A DNA stretch of 64,000 nucleotides from VRUE01 sp963814915 (GTDB lineage: Bacteria > Actinomycetota > Thermoleophilia > Solirubrobacterales > 70-9): assembly GCA_963814915.1 (NCBI GenBank), contig CAWFEI010000010.1:1-64000 (forward strand), in the 5' to 3' direction. The position numbers were made by a program, and so were the translations under genes. Below the pieces are notes generated by a model, which saw nothing but the letters and a program-made list of their open reading frames with translations, had not been told where the DNA came from and made no database searches. Positions 34,798-42,966 of this stretch are shown piece by piece. The first letter of the stretch is position 1; every line of letters begins with the position of its first letter.

Positions 34798-35487
34798 GTG
34801 AACCTCAGCGGGATGATCGAGAAGGAAAGCCTCCCCGCCGGCCGCGAGGCGCTGGCCGAGCCGCTGATCGCCCACTCCCAGCGCGAACGGATCCTCGTCG
34901 CGATGGCCGAGACCTGCGCGAGCAAGGGCTACAACGCGACCACGATCGCCGACATCTGCGAGCCCGCCGGGGTCTCCCGCGCGACCTTCTACGAGCTGTT
35001 CAAGGACAAGGAGGACTGCTTCCACGCGGCGATGGAGGTCTCGCTCGCCGACGCGATGGGCCGCATCCTCTCCGTCTACTCCGCCGACAAGCCCTGGGCG
35101 ACGATGGTCCGCGACGCCGCCGCCGAGTTCCTCGACCTGCTCGCGAGCCGCCCGAGCTTCGCCCGCATGGCGCTGGTCGAGGCGCCCGCCTCCGGCGATC
35201 GTGCCTTCGAGCTCTACGCGTCCGGCAAGCGGGTCCTGCAATCGCTGCTCGACCGCGGCCGCGACGACCCGGTCGAGGAGGAAGCGATCCCGTCCAGTGC
35301 CGGGCGCGCCGCGCTCTCCGGCGCCGAGTCGCTGATCGTCGGCCAGATCCTCGCCGGCAACGCCGCGCGGCTGCGCGAGCTGCTGCCGGACATCGTCTAC
35401 ATCACCACCGTCCCCTACCTCGGCCAGGACGAGGCGCTGCGCCAGTCCCGCGAGGCCGAGCAACTCCTGGGCCCACCCGGAGGCTGA
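34798..35487 (+). CDS. TetR/AcrR-family regulator 1
   Basis: A 229-residue protein from GTG 34798. The HTH is SQRERILVAMAETCASKGY followed by TIADICEPAGVSRATFYELF, then KDKEDCFHAAME. The remaining ~150 residues form the ligand-binding and dimer domain. It is first of three tandem TetR genes (gap of 4 bases to the next). Such repressors usually control transport or lipid genes and respond to a small molecule; neither can be named here. Confidence 0.88.
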   Translation: MNLSGMIEKESLPAGREALAEPLIAHSQRERILVAMAETCASKGYNATTIADICEPAGVSRATFYELFKDKEDCFHAAMEVSLADAMGRILSVYSADKPWATMVRDAAAEFLDLLASRPSFARMALVEAPASGDRAFELYASGKRVLQSLLDRGRDDPVEEEAIPSSAGRAALSGAESLIVGQILAGNAARLRELLPDIVYITTVPYLGQDEALRQSREAEQLLGPPGG

Positions 35488-35491
35488 CCGG

Positions 35492-36160
35492 GTGGAGCGG
35501 GCAGGGGGAGGAGGCCGGTGGCGCCCACCGCGCGGGCGTCATCGGCTGCCCGCGGAGGTCGTCGCCCGCTCGCAGCGGGAGCGGCTGCTGGACGCGGCGG
35601 TGCGGGTCGTCGCCGAGAAGGGCTACGGCGCGATGACGGTCGGCGACCTGACCAAGGAGGCGGGCGTCTCCCGGACGACGTTCTACGACTTCTACGAGGA
35701 CAAGGAAGCCTGCTTCCTGGCCGCCTACGACAACGCGGTCGACACGCTGGTCCGCCAGGTGATCGCCGCATATGAGACCGGCGGCGAATGGCCCGAACGC
35801 GCCGCCGCGGGGCTTGAGGCGCTGCTCGAGCTGCTCGCCGCCGAGCCGCGGCTGGCGCGGCTCTCGCTGGTCGACATCGGCAACGCCGGGCCGGTCGCCC
35901 AGCGCCGCTACCGGACGGCGATCCAGCGATTGACGCCGCTGTTCGAGGAAGGGCGGGACTTCGCCCCCGGGGGGCGCGGCCTGCCGCCCAACACCTCGCG
36001 GATGGCGATCGGGGGAGTCACCGGGCTGATCGCCGAGGAGCTCGTCGCGGGGCGGGCGGAGGCGCTTCCCGGCTTGATTTCAGACGTGCTTTTTGCCACG
36101 CTAGTTCCGTATATCGGCCCGGACGCGGCAGCAAGGGAGGTCGAGAGGCTGACTCGATAA
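35492..36160 (+). CDS. TetR/AcrR-family regulator 2
   Basis: A 222-residue protein with the HTH SQRERLLDAAVRVVAEKGYG and TVGDLTKEAGVSRTTFYDFY, followed by EDKEACFLAAYDNAV. The C-terminal ISDVLFATLVPYIGPDAA resembles the ends of its two neighbours, so the three arose by duplication. The first ~20 residues are Arg/Gly-rich and the true start may be a little downstream. Confidence 0.88.
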   Translation: MERAGGGGRWRPPRGRHRLPAEVVARSQRERLLDAAVRVVAEKGYGAMTVGDLTKEAGVSRTTFYDFYEDKEACFLAAYDNAVDTLVRQVIAAYETGGEWPERAAAGLEALLELLAAEPRLARLSLVDIGNAGPVAQRRYRTAIQRLTPLFEEGRDFAPGGRGLPPNTSRMAIGGVTGLIAEELVAGRAEALPGLISDVLFATLVPYIGPDAAAREVERLTR

Positions 36161-36225
36161 ACGTCCCCGTACACGTTGCCGCTATGATTCATATACCCGA
36201 TAGTTCAACCCTGACCGGCGGGCCG

Positions 36226-36830
36226 ATGGCAGGCAGCGAAACACGGCGTCAACTGATCCTGGAGGCGATGATCAAGGTCGTCGGCCGCCAGGGCTACAAG
36301 GCAACCTCGGTCGCCGATGTGATCGCGGAGGCAAACGTCTCCCGCACGACCTTCTACAAGCACTTCGAGGACAAGCACGAATGCTTCCTCGCCGCCTACG
36401 ACGTCGTCGTCGAGCGGGTGGTCGGCGAGGTGATCGCCGCCTGCGACGGCGAGCGCAGTTGGCTGGAGCGGATGCGGATCGGGCTGGAGAGGATCGTCGA
36501 GATGTTCGCCCTCGACCCGGAGCTGGCGCGGACGGCGATCGTCGAGGTCGCCGCTGCGGGCTCGGACGCCCGCCAGCGGCACTGGGACGCGGTCACCAAG
36601 TTCACCGAGTTTCTCGACGACGGCGAGGAGCTGGCCGAAGGGCGGGAGCTGCCCCCAACCTCGGCCTGATGGCCGCGGGGGCGGTCTCCGGCCTGATCTT
36701 CGACGAGCTGTTGACCGGCAAGGCGGAGCGCCTGCCGGAACTGCTGCCCGACCTGCTCTTCGCGATGCTCGTCCCCTACATCGGGCCGGGCGCGGCGACC
36801 GAAGAGATGCGCAAGGCCGCGGCCGGCTGA
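36226..36830 (+). CDS. TetR/AcrR-family regulator 3 (frameshifted)
   Basis: ATG 36226 (or 36184) opens MAGSETRRQLILEAMIKVVG, with the HTH SVADVIAEANVSRTTFYKHF. At about 36655 the frame slips: the first frame stops at 36669, while the next continues LMAAGAVSGLIFDELL and ends LLFAMLVPYIGPGAATEE, the usual end seen in its tandem copies. One base change would restore a ~200-residue protein. It ends 65 bases before the att repeat of the integrative element. Confidence 0.75.
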
Positions 36831-36895
36831 GACCGGGCCTCGGGCGATGGCCTCGGCCTCGCCAGGGTGTCCGGCTCCGTTCGGGGCCAGGGGAG

Positions 36896-36938
36896 CGGGA
36901 GCGACGGGACTCGAACCCGCGACCTCCGGCGTGACAGG
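36896..36938. mobile_element. Left attachment repeat (3' half of tRNA-Asp)
   Basis: These 43 bases are identical to 42857-42899, the part of tRNA-Asp from the anticodon loop to the 3' end. No 5' half follows, so this is not a tRNA gene but a duplicated integration site. Confidence 0.85.
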
Positions 36939-37023
36939 TGTCTAATCCCCTGCAAATAGGCATTTTTTACGCCTGATTGGGTCAGGGAACGTCGGTCTCG
37001 ATGCGTCTCGATTCGGCCGGGAA

Positions 37024-37045
37024 GGTACCCACGCTGGTACCCACG
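37024..37045 (+). repeat. Left arm-type repeats of the element
   Basis: GGTACCCACG occurs twice with a 12-base period (37024-37033 and 37036-37045), about 70 bases before the integrase start. The same pair is at 42774-42795. The layout resembles integrase arm-binding sites. Confidence 0.6.
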
Positions 37046-37116
37046 CGCAGTACCGGGACGCGAGGCAGCAGCGCCTTCGTCCGGACATAAGCACAACAAC
37101 CGAGACGGAGGCCGTG

Positions 37117-38394
37117 ATGGAAGTGGATCTGAGGGAGACGGGAGCCCTGATCGTGCGCACACACAAGGGCGTGCCGTTCTACGAAGCCAAGTGGCGCGAC
37201 ACGACGCGGAGGCAGCGCAAGCGACGGCTCGGCCGAGCATGGCTCGAACCGGATTCGGACGGAGGTTGGACGAAGCGCCGCGGCCGGATCAGAGAGGGCT
37301 TCCTCGACGAGCGCCGCGCCTACCGCGAGATGAGCCGGGTGATCGCCGAGGTCGAGGCCGAACAGCAGGTCGCTCCGACGATGCGCGAGGCGCGCTTCGA
37401 GGATGCGGTGGCCGTCTGGCTCGAGCACCTCGAGTTCGAGAGGCGCGCCAAGCCCTCGACGCTCTCCGGCTACCGGATCCTGCTCTCCAAACCGAGGCAG
37501 GGAAGGGGCGAGCAACGCGGCGCGCGGATCATGCGTGAGTTTGCGGGGCGCAAGCTCGCCTCGATCACCGACCAGGACATCCGCCGCTTCATGTCGAGGC
37601 TGGACCGCGAGCCGATCACGGCGCGCACGGTCAACATCCATCGCCAGGTCCTTCACGCGATCTTCGAGCACGCGCGGCGACCCGATGCCTTCGGGCTCCG
37701 CGACAATCCGGTGGCCGGAAGCTCCAAGCGCCCCGAGGAAGGCGTCAAGCCGATCGAGACCTTCGAGGCCGAGGAGATCCGAGCCGTGGCCGACGCGGCG
37801 CGATCTGGCCTGCATCGGGGGCAAGGAGGCTACGAGCACTCCACCTACTCACAGGAGACCAGGACGGAGTGGGAGAGGATCAACGAGCAGGACGCGGCGC
37901 TCTTCCAGATCGCCGCCTGCACCGGGCTGCGTCTCGGCGAGCTGATCGCCCTGCGCTGGTCCGACGTCGACCTGGACGCGCGCATCCTGACGGTTTCGCG
38001 ATCGATGTCCGCCGGCGAGGAGTCGAGCACGAAGTCACGGCGCGCCCGTGCCGTGCCCCTCGCCGACCAAGCGGCCAATGAGCTCGAGTCGCTGCGGAAG
38101 CGCCGGCACTTCAGAGCTCGTACCGACTACGTCTTCTGCCGACCCGACGGGGGCCCGCTCGACCGCTCCGCAGTCCGCACCCGCTTCGTTCGCGCCCAGA
38201 AGGCTACCGGCGTGCGGGTGCGCCGCTTCCACGACCTGCGGCACAGCTTCGGCAGCCTGGCGATCCAGAAGTTCGACCTCGTCGCTGTCAAGGACATGAT
38301 GGGCCACTCGAAGCTGACCACGACCGAGCGCTACCTGCACTCAAAGCCACGGCCGGACGACGTGGCTAAGTTGACGAAGGTCTTCGAGCTGTAG
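37117..38394 (+). CDS. Tyrosine-recombinase integrase
   Basis: A 425-residue integrase from ATG 37117 with GGAGG upstream. An AP2-like arm-binding start (about 1-70) and a SAM-like core-binding domain (VAVWLEHLEFERRAKPSTLS) precede the catalytic domain. Catalytic residues are R272 (CTGLRLGELIALRW), a Lys in TKSRRARAVPL, H372-x-x-R375 (HDLRHSF), H397 (MGHSKL) and the nucleophile Y406 (TTERYLH). It would recombine the 43-bp tRNA-Asp sites. It lies beside the partial att copy rather than the intact tRNA. All catalytic residues are present, so the element may still be mobile. Confidence 0.95.
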   Translation: MEVDLRETGALIVRTHKGVPFYEAKWRDTTRRQRKRRLGRAWLEPDSDGGWTKRRGRIREGFLDERRAYREMSRVIAEVEAEQQVAPTMREARFEDAVAVWLEHLEFERRAKPSTLSGYRILLSKPRQGRGEQRGARIMREFAGRKLASITDQDIRRFMSRLDREPITARTVNIHRQVLHAIFEHARRPDAFGLRDNPVAGSSKRPEEGVKPIETFEAEEIRAVADAARSGLHRGQGGYEHSTYSQETRTEWERINEQDAALFQIAACTGLRLGELIALRWSDVDLDARILTVSRSMSAGEESSTKSRRARAVPLADQAANELESLRKRRHFRARTDYVFCRPDGGPLDRSAVRTRFVRAQKATGVRVRRFHDLRHSFGSLAIQKFDLVAVKDMMGHSKLTTTERYLHSKPRPDDVAKLTKVFEL

Positions 38395-38435
38395 CCAGCT
38401 GTCTGCGCCGCCGCCTCTTGCGACAGGATGCCCCG

Positions 38436-38798
38436 ATGCCCGAGCGCCCACCGGCAATCAAACGACTCGATTCCGTGCTCAGCGCAGCGATGATCGCCCA
38501 CGAGGCGATCTTCGAGATACGCCGCAAGCTGATCGCGACTGACCGCGCAAACCCGGAGCAGGCCCGCCTCCTGGGGGAGTCGGCGCGGATCGTCACGGTC
38601 GAGTTGTCCGGCTTGTCGGCCAATGCCCGCCAGCTATCGACTCAATGGAGCGAACAAAGCGTGCTGGATCCAGAGGGCGCAGCGAGGACCCTCGCGGAGT
38701 TGGAGGCCGAGCTGAACCGTTTCGAACCCCGCTTCCTGTCTCTGCATAAACGGCAGCGAGAGATCGCCGCGCAGCTGCGCTCAATGCTGGAGTCGTAG
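38436..38798 (+). CDS. Small helical protein of the element
   Basis: A 120-residue protein (ATG 38436; an upstream TTG at 38418 would add six residues). It looks almost all helical (AMIAHEAIFEIRRKLIATDR, ARTLAELEAELNRFEPRFL, KRQREIAAQLRSML). No signal peptide, membrane segment or known motif was seen. It follows the integrase by 41 bases on the same strand. An accessory or DNA-binding role is possible but not shown. Confidence 0.6.
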   Translation: MPERPPAIKRLDSVLSAAMIAHEAIFEIRRKLIATDRANPEQARLLGESARIVTVELSGLSANARQLSTQWSEQSVLDPEGAARTLAELEAELNRFEPRFLSLHKRQREIAAQLRSMLES

Positions 38799-38800
38799 AG

Positions 38801-39028
38801 CTACGCCGAGGCGAGCCGGGCCGCGGCCGCCTGCTCGTAGCGATCCGCCAAGGCGAGAGCCGCATCACGGTAGCCCTCGATGTCGGTCTGCGCCGCCTGC
38901 GCACGAAGCTCCTCCGCACGCGCCGAGAGCTCCCTAGGCGGCTGCTCAGTCTGCTCCAGCAGTTCCTCCATCAACTCGATCGACCAACGGTGCTCCTCAG
39001 GAATGTCTGGCCACGGATGAGCGGACAT
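38801..39028 (-). CDS. Small acidic helical protein of the element
   Basis: A 75-residue protein (MSAHPWPDIPEEHRWSIELM...), rich in Glu and Ala, probably a coiled or two-helix protein. It is encoded against its neighbours and its stop nearly touches that of the convergent gene. No family was recognised. Confidence 0.5.
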   Translation of the reverse strand: MSAHPWPDIPEEHRWSIELMEELLEQTEQPPRELSARAEELRAQAAQTDIEGYRDAALALADRYEQAAAARLASA

Positions 39029-39237
39029 GCGTCAAGTGTAGCCCCAGCGCGCGCTGCTCAAAGTACCCCGCCACGGGTGCGGGTGGTGGCCGTTTAGAGA
39101 CGAGGGTCTGTTCTTTCGAGTTACGGCCCACCATTCTTAGCAATTTAGGAACTATGGGGAAGTTTGCCGAAAAAGGGAACTACTACTCCCTAGTTTGTGC
39201 TATTCTACTCCACTGTTCCGCTAACTAAGGAGTAGAG
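39029..39237 (+). promoter_or_regulatory. AT-richer promoter region with CTACTCC repeats
   Basis: The base composition is clearly lower in GC than the surroundings. CTACTCC occurs at 39183-39189 and 39205-39211 (22-base period, two helix turns), and its complement GGAGTAG at 39229-39235 overlaps the ribosome-binding site of the next gene. These are candidate operators for the downstream ribbon-helix-helix protein. Confidence 0.5.
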
Positions 39238-40362
39238 ATGGCTTTCTTCCCCACTGATCCCAAGAAGTACCGCCCGTCGAAGGTCATCTTCAACGTCGAC
39301 GTGCTGCGGGAGGTCGACCGCGCCGTCCAGGAGGGCATCGGCGGCTACACCAACCGCCACGAGCTGATCAACGACCTGGTTGAGCAGGGCCTGATCGACC
39401 TGCGCTACCCCGATGGTGAGGAGCCCGTGGCACCCGAGGCAAAGACCGAGGCCGAGACGGCCAGCTCGAAGCCCTCGAACAACGGTCACGGAGACAGCCC
39501 GGCCGTCGCGGAGCCAGCGAAAACGATGCCCAAGATTGAGCCGCTCAGCAGCCTCACTGAGACGCGGATGTCCGCGCCGGAGAAGCGCGGCGCCGTCATC
39601 GAGAACAAGCTGGCGCATGCCCCCGAGCATCCACTATTCGGCATGCACAACCGCGACGCCCCGACCGCCTGGGCTCTCAACCGCCTCGCCGAGGTCACGC
39701 CAGAGGACCCGGTGGCGCTTGGCGGTTTCTACGAGGAGACGACCAAGGAGGCCTGGAAGCTGGCCGCCAAGTTGCAGGCGCTGGAGACCAAGGGCAGACC
39801 GAAGCTCGCGGTGATGCTGCCCCGCAACCCGGAGAAGCCGCAGTCGGCCGACGAGGGGTTCCGCGCCTTTGCACTCGGTGTGCTGGCGCGCAAGGCCGAT
39901 GCGGGCGGTCAGCTCGCTGCGAGCGGACCCTTCTTCGAGTGGCACGCCGTGGCCGCTGTCGGGGACCCGCGCTCGCCGGAAATCGGCCTAACCGAGATCG
40001 GCTGGCAACTGGTCGAGGTCTTCGATGGTCTCGACTTCTCCTACCCCCACGACGAGGACCTGGCGCACCGCTTCCTTCAGCACCAGCGGCAGCACGCTGC
40101 GCCTGATGCCTGGGGCTTCAGGACGGTGCTCGAGGGAGCGTCAGGGGACGCTGGCCGCGTCGAGCTCAGCGAGTACTTCGAGAGGCGTCTCGGCGCTGAC
40201 TTCGACGGCGATTGGAAGCTGTCGGTTGCCGAGTCCGTGGCGTCAGGCTACGTCTCCCGGGCGAGGGAGTGGGGGCTAATCGAGCCGAAGATGAGGGACA
40301 GCTCCTACGCCCTGACGGCGTCAGGGCAGAAGGCGCTGGACGAGTTCAAGGCCAAGGCCTAG
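39238..40362 (+). CDS. RHH/winged-helix DNA-binding protein of the GHKL cassette
   Basis: A 374-residue cytoplasmic protein with AAGGAG ahead of ATG 39238. Residues ~10-60 (RPSKVIFNVDVLREVDRAVQ, then TNRHELINDLVEQGLIDLRY) fit a ribbon-helix-helix domain: a basic strand then two helices. An Ala/Glu/Pro-rich linker (60-120) follows. The last ~200 residues look like winged-helix repeats (LTEIGWQLVEVFDGLDF; GYVSRAREWGLIEPKMRDSS; YALTASGQKALDEF). It lies 24 bases before the ATPase gene. It probably binds DNA and may recruit or regulate the ATPase; it could also repress its own operon through the CTACTCC sites. No known defence or plasmid family was matched. Confidence 0.7.
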   Translation: MAFFPTDPKKYRPSKVIFNVDVLREVDRAVQEGIGGYTNRHELINDLVEQGLIDLRYPDGEEPVAPEAKTEAETASSKPSNNGHGDSPAVAEPAKTMPKIEPLSSLTETRMSAPEKRGAVIENKLAHAPEHPLFGMHNRDAPTAWALNRLAEVTPEDPVALGGFYEETTKEAWKLAAKLQALETKGRPKLAVMLPRNPEKPQSADEGFRAFALGVLARKADAGGQLAASGPFFEWHAVAAVGDPRSPEIGLTEIGWQLVEVFDGLDFSYPHDEDLAHRFLQHQRQHAAPDAWGFRTVLEGASGDAGRVELSEYFERRLGADFDGDWKLSVAESVASGYVSRAREWGLIEPKMRDSSYALTASGQKALDEFKAKA

Positions 40363-40386
40363 GCCGAAGCAAGAGAGGAGCCAGAG

Positions 40387-42750
40387 ATGGACAACAAGAC
40401 CACGAAGACCGGAACCGCCACCGGCGCCGCGATCGTCCGCGCTGCGCTCAAGGCCCACACCGCCGCCGAAGCGGCCCAAGTCAACGACATGATTCAGATG
40501 CACGTCGGCGCTCGCCACGAGCGCTTCATCGGCGACACCGTCAACAACCTCGGGCCCCTGTCGACGCCGGGCAGCTACGACCACAAGGCGCTCGAGCCGG
40601 TAACCAACATGCCCGACGCCATCCTCGAGCGCCTTGCGCGTGAGCGCTTCGGCAATGACCTGTCTGTAGTGCCCTACAAGACACCGACGGAGGCAACGAA
40701 GGCGCTGCTCGGGCATTTGACCCGCGAGGAGCAGGCCAAGCTTGCTCGGATCGACATCTATGAGTCCGACCCACCGACCCGACACTCCAAGCGCGTAACC
40801 CTGACCTACCGTGACCAGGGCTGCGGGATCGCAAACGCCTACGTCGGCGACTCGATCTTCCGCATCGGCTCGCGACATAAGGAAGCCAACCTCTGGCAGC
40901 AGGGTGCCTTCGGGATGGGAGCGACCACTACCTACCCCAACGCTCAAGCCGTGGTCCTGCTGACCAGGCGGCCGTCGTCGCTGCTCGAGACCGGCGAGGA
41001 AGACGTCATCACCGTCGCCGTCGCCGAGTGGCAGCAGCACCAGAAGGGCCGCGGCATCTACTACCTGGTCACGGAATCGACCGAGGATAAGCCGCACGCG
41101 GCGCCGCTGGCGGTGCCGGCGAGCGAGGTACCCGAGTTCGAGGCCGGCACCTACCTAGCGCTGGTCAGCTACGCGACCGAAGGCTTCCACACCGGCCGCA
41201 ATGACAGGACGAGCCTGGAGTTCGTCATCAACACCCGCCTGTGGCGCTCACCGATGCCGGTGACGCTGATGAACCACGTCGCCAAAGGCGACCACCCGAA
41301 GGTCCACCAGGGCCGCGGCGAGCAGTTCGAGGCAGCGCCGCGCAAAGATCGGCGCGAGTTTCACGACGTGATGCCCTTTCGTATGAATGGGCAGACCCAC
41401 CACCTGCCGATCGACGTCTTCTACTTCGAGGGCGGCGCCTCAGGCGATGTCGGGTCGATGCGCAACTTCATCGCCCAAGGCCATTCCGTGTTGCTGCTGG
41501 CCAACGGGCAGGTCCACAAGCACTGGGACAGCCAGGAGCTCCGCAACCGGGCTAACCGACTGACCAAGCTCTACGACCGCATCCTCGTCGTCGCCGACCT
41601 CGACCAGATCCCGGTCGACCAACGCACCAGCCAGCTGTTCACCCCCGACCGCGTCGATCTGGTCGACTCCCCCGACGCCAGGCGGCTGCAGGACTCGATC
41701 GCGGCGATGCTCAACTCCTGGGGCGAGCTGCGCGAGCTCAACAACGAGCTGGTGCGCAAGGCAATCCAGGACCGCGGTAGCGACCGCTCGACGCTGGAGA
41801 TGGCGCAAAAGATCCAGGCCCAGTTGGCCTTCCGCGGCGGCGTCTCGCTAACGGGATCGGACAAGGGCGAGAACCCGCCACCGAAGCGCAAGTGGGCCGA
41901 CGCTGATCTGTGGCCTGACCCGACCACACTTGAGGGTCCGGCCAAGGTCCTGGCCATCCCCGGCAAGACACGGTTCCTGCACTTCCAGATCAACGCCCGC
42001 GACGAGTTCTTCAGCTCCGGTCGGGGCAAGCTCGAACTCACCTGCAACCACCCGCGCATCGGCTCGTCCGAGCTCGTCGCCGGCGGTGAGCTGCGCGGCG
42101 GGATGATCCGGGCCTCCCTGCTGGTCCCCGACGACGTCGCGATCGGCGACACGGCGACGATTACCGCTGGGGTGCGCAACTGGATGAAGGCCGCTGGCGG
42201 AATCGGCGAGGACCTGGAGTGGACCTGCCAGCTGGAGATCGTCAACGGCACCAAGAAACAAGCCAAGTCCAAGAGCAAGAAGAGCAAGGGCGGTGCGAGC
42301 AAAGGCTCGCAGGTGGCGGTCCTGTGGCGTAAGAACGATGACCGCGAGGACTGGACCGGCGGTGTGCCGGGTGAGATCGAGATGGTCGAGGCCAGCGTTC
42401 TTGCCGCCGAGCGTGACGAGTACAAGCATCTGGCCGCGCTCGCCTCGCAGCCGGTGCCGACGGTCGTGCTGAACGTCGACTACTCGCCCCTGAAGCGCTA
42501 CGAGGGAGAGCGGGCCAGGAAGCACAGCCAGGGCACCCTCGATCAGGCTCGCGAGCGCTACGGCGTCGGTGTCGGTGTCGGCCTGCTGGTGCTTGAGGAG
42601 CGCTACCGCAAGCTGGAAAAGGAGGGTAAGACACGTCCGGCCGACACCCTGGTCGAGCGCCAGGCCGTTGCCCGCGCGGCGCTTGCCCTGATGCCCGATT
42701 TCGACAGGCTGGTCCTGGAGGCGGGTCTGGAAACCGAGGAGTCGGCGTGA
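40387..42750 (+). CDS. GHKL-fold ATPase (MORC/Hsp90/MutL-like), uncharacterised
   Basis: A 787-residue protein. The Bergerat ATP site is complete: N-box E70-P-V-T-N74-M-P-D77-A78, G1 box D143-Q-G145-C-G147-I, and G2 loop Q172-G173-A-F-G176-M-G178. A transducer-like region follows (about 200-420), then a beta-rich region near 520-610 (KTRFLHFQINARDEFFSSGR), a Lys-rich linker (TKKQAKSKSKKSKGG), and a helical C-terminus with LDQARERYGVGVGVGLLVLE. ATPases of this fold clamp DNA or change shape on dimerising; MORC-like ones occur in bacterial restriction islands. There is no histidine-kinase phosphoacceptor or gyrase domain. With the preceding DNA-binding protein it forms the cargo of the element. 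A defence role is an inference. Confidence 0.8.
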   Translation: MDNKTTKTGTATGAAIVRAALKAHTAAEAAQVNDMIQMHVGARHERFIGDTVNNLGPLSTPGSYDHKALEPVTNMPDAILERLARERFGNDLSVVPYKTPTEATKALLGHLTREEQAKLARIDIYESDPPTRHSKRVTLTYRDQGCGIANAYVGDSIFRIGSRHKEANLWQQGAFGMGATTTYPNAQAVVLLTRRPSSLLETGEEDVITVAVAEWQQHQKGRGIYYLVTESTEDKPHAAPLAVPASEVPEFEAGTYLALVSYATEGFHTGRNDRTSLEFVINTRLWRSPMPVTLMNHVAKGDHPKVHQGRGEQFEAAPRKDRREFHDVMPFRMNGQTHHLPIDVFYFEGGASGDVGSMRNFIAQGHSVLLLANGQVHKHWDSQELRNRANRLTKLYDRILVVADLDQIPVDQRTSQLFTPDRVDLVDSPDARRLQDSIAAMLNSWGELRELNNELVRKAIQDRGSDRSTLEMAQKIQAQLAFRGGVSLTGSDKGENPPPKRKWADADLWPDPTTLEGPAKVLAIPGKTRFLHFQINARDEFFSSGRGKLELTCNHPRIGSSELVAGGELRGGMIRASLLVPDDVAIGDTATITAGVRNWMKAAGGIGEDLEWTCQLEIVNGTKKQAKSKSKKSKGGASKGSQVAVLWRKNDDREDWTGGVPGEIEMVEASVLAAERDEYKHLAALASQPVPTVVLNVDYSPLKRYEGERARKHSQGTLDQARERYGVGVGVGLLVLEERYRKLEKEGKTRPADTLVERQAVARAALALMPDFDRLVLEAGLETEESA

Positions 42751-42773
42751 TGGGCAGCGGTTGCTCGACGATG

Positions 42774-42795
42774 GGTACCCACGACGGTACCCACG
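42774..42795 (+). repeat. Right arm-type repeats of the element
   Basis: GGTACCCACG at 42774-42783 and 42786-42795, the same pair, period and orientation as at 37024-37045. They lie between the ATPase stop and the tRNA-Asp att site. Confidence 0.6.
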
Positions 42796-42856
42796 CCCTC
42801 TCAAGGCAGTCGAGTAGAGGGCTACGGAATCCCGCCTGCAATGCGGGCTTCAGACA

Positions 42857-42930
<74 letters not shown>

Positions 42931-42966
42931 GAGGGATGGGCTGGAATCGCCCGGGCGGGGATTATC

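Noticed and set aside
36896..36938. A second tRNA-Asp gene
   Set aside because: Only the 3' half is present. The D-arm and 5' acceptor strand are missing, so it is an att duplicate.
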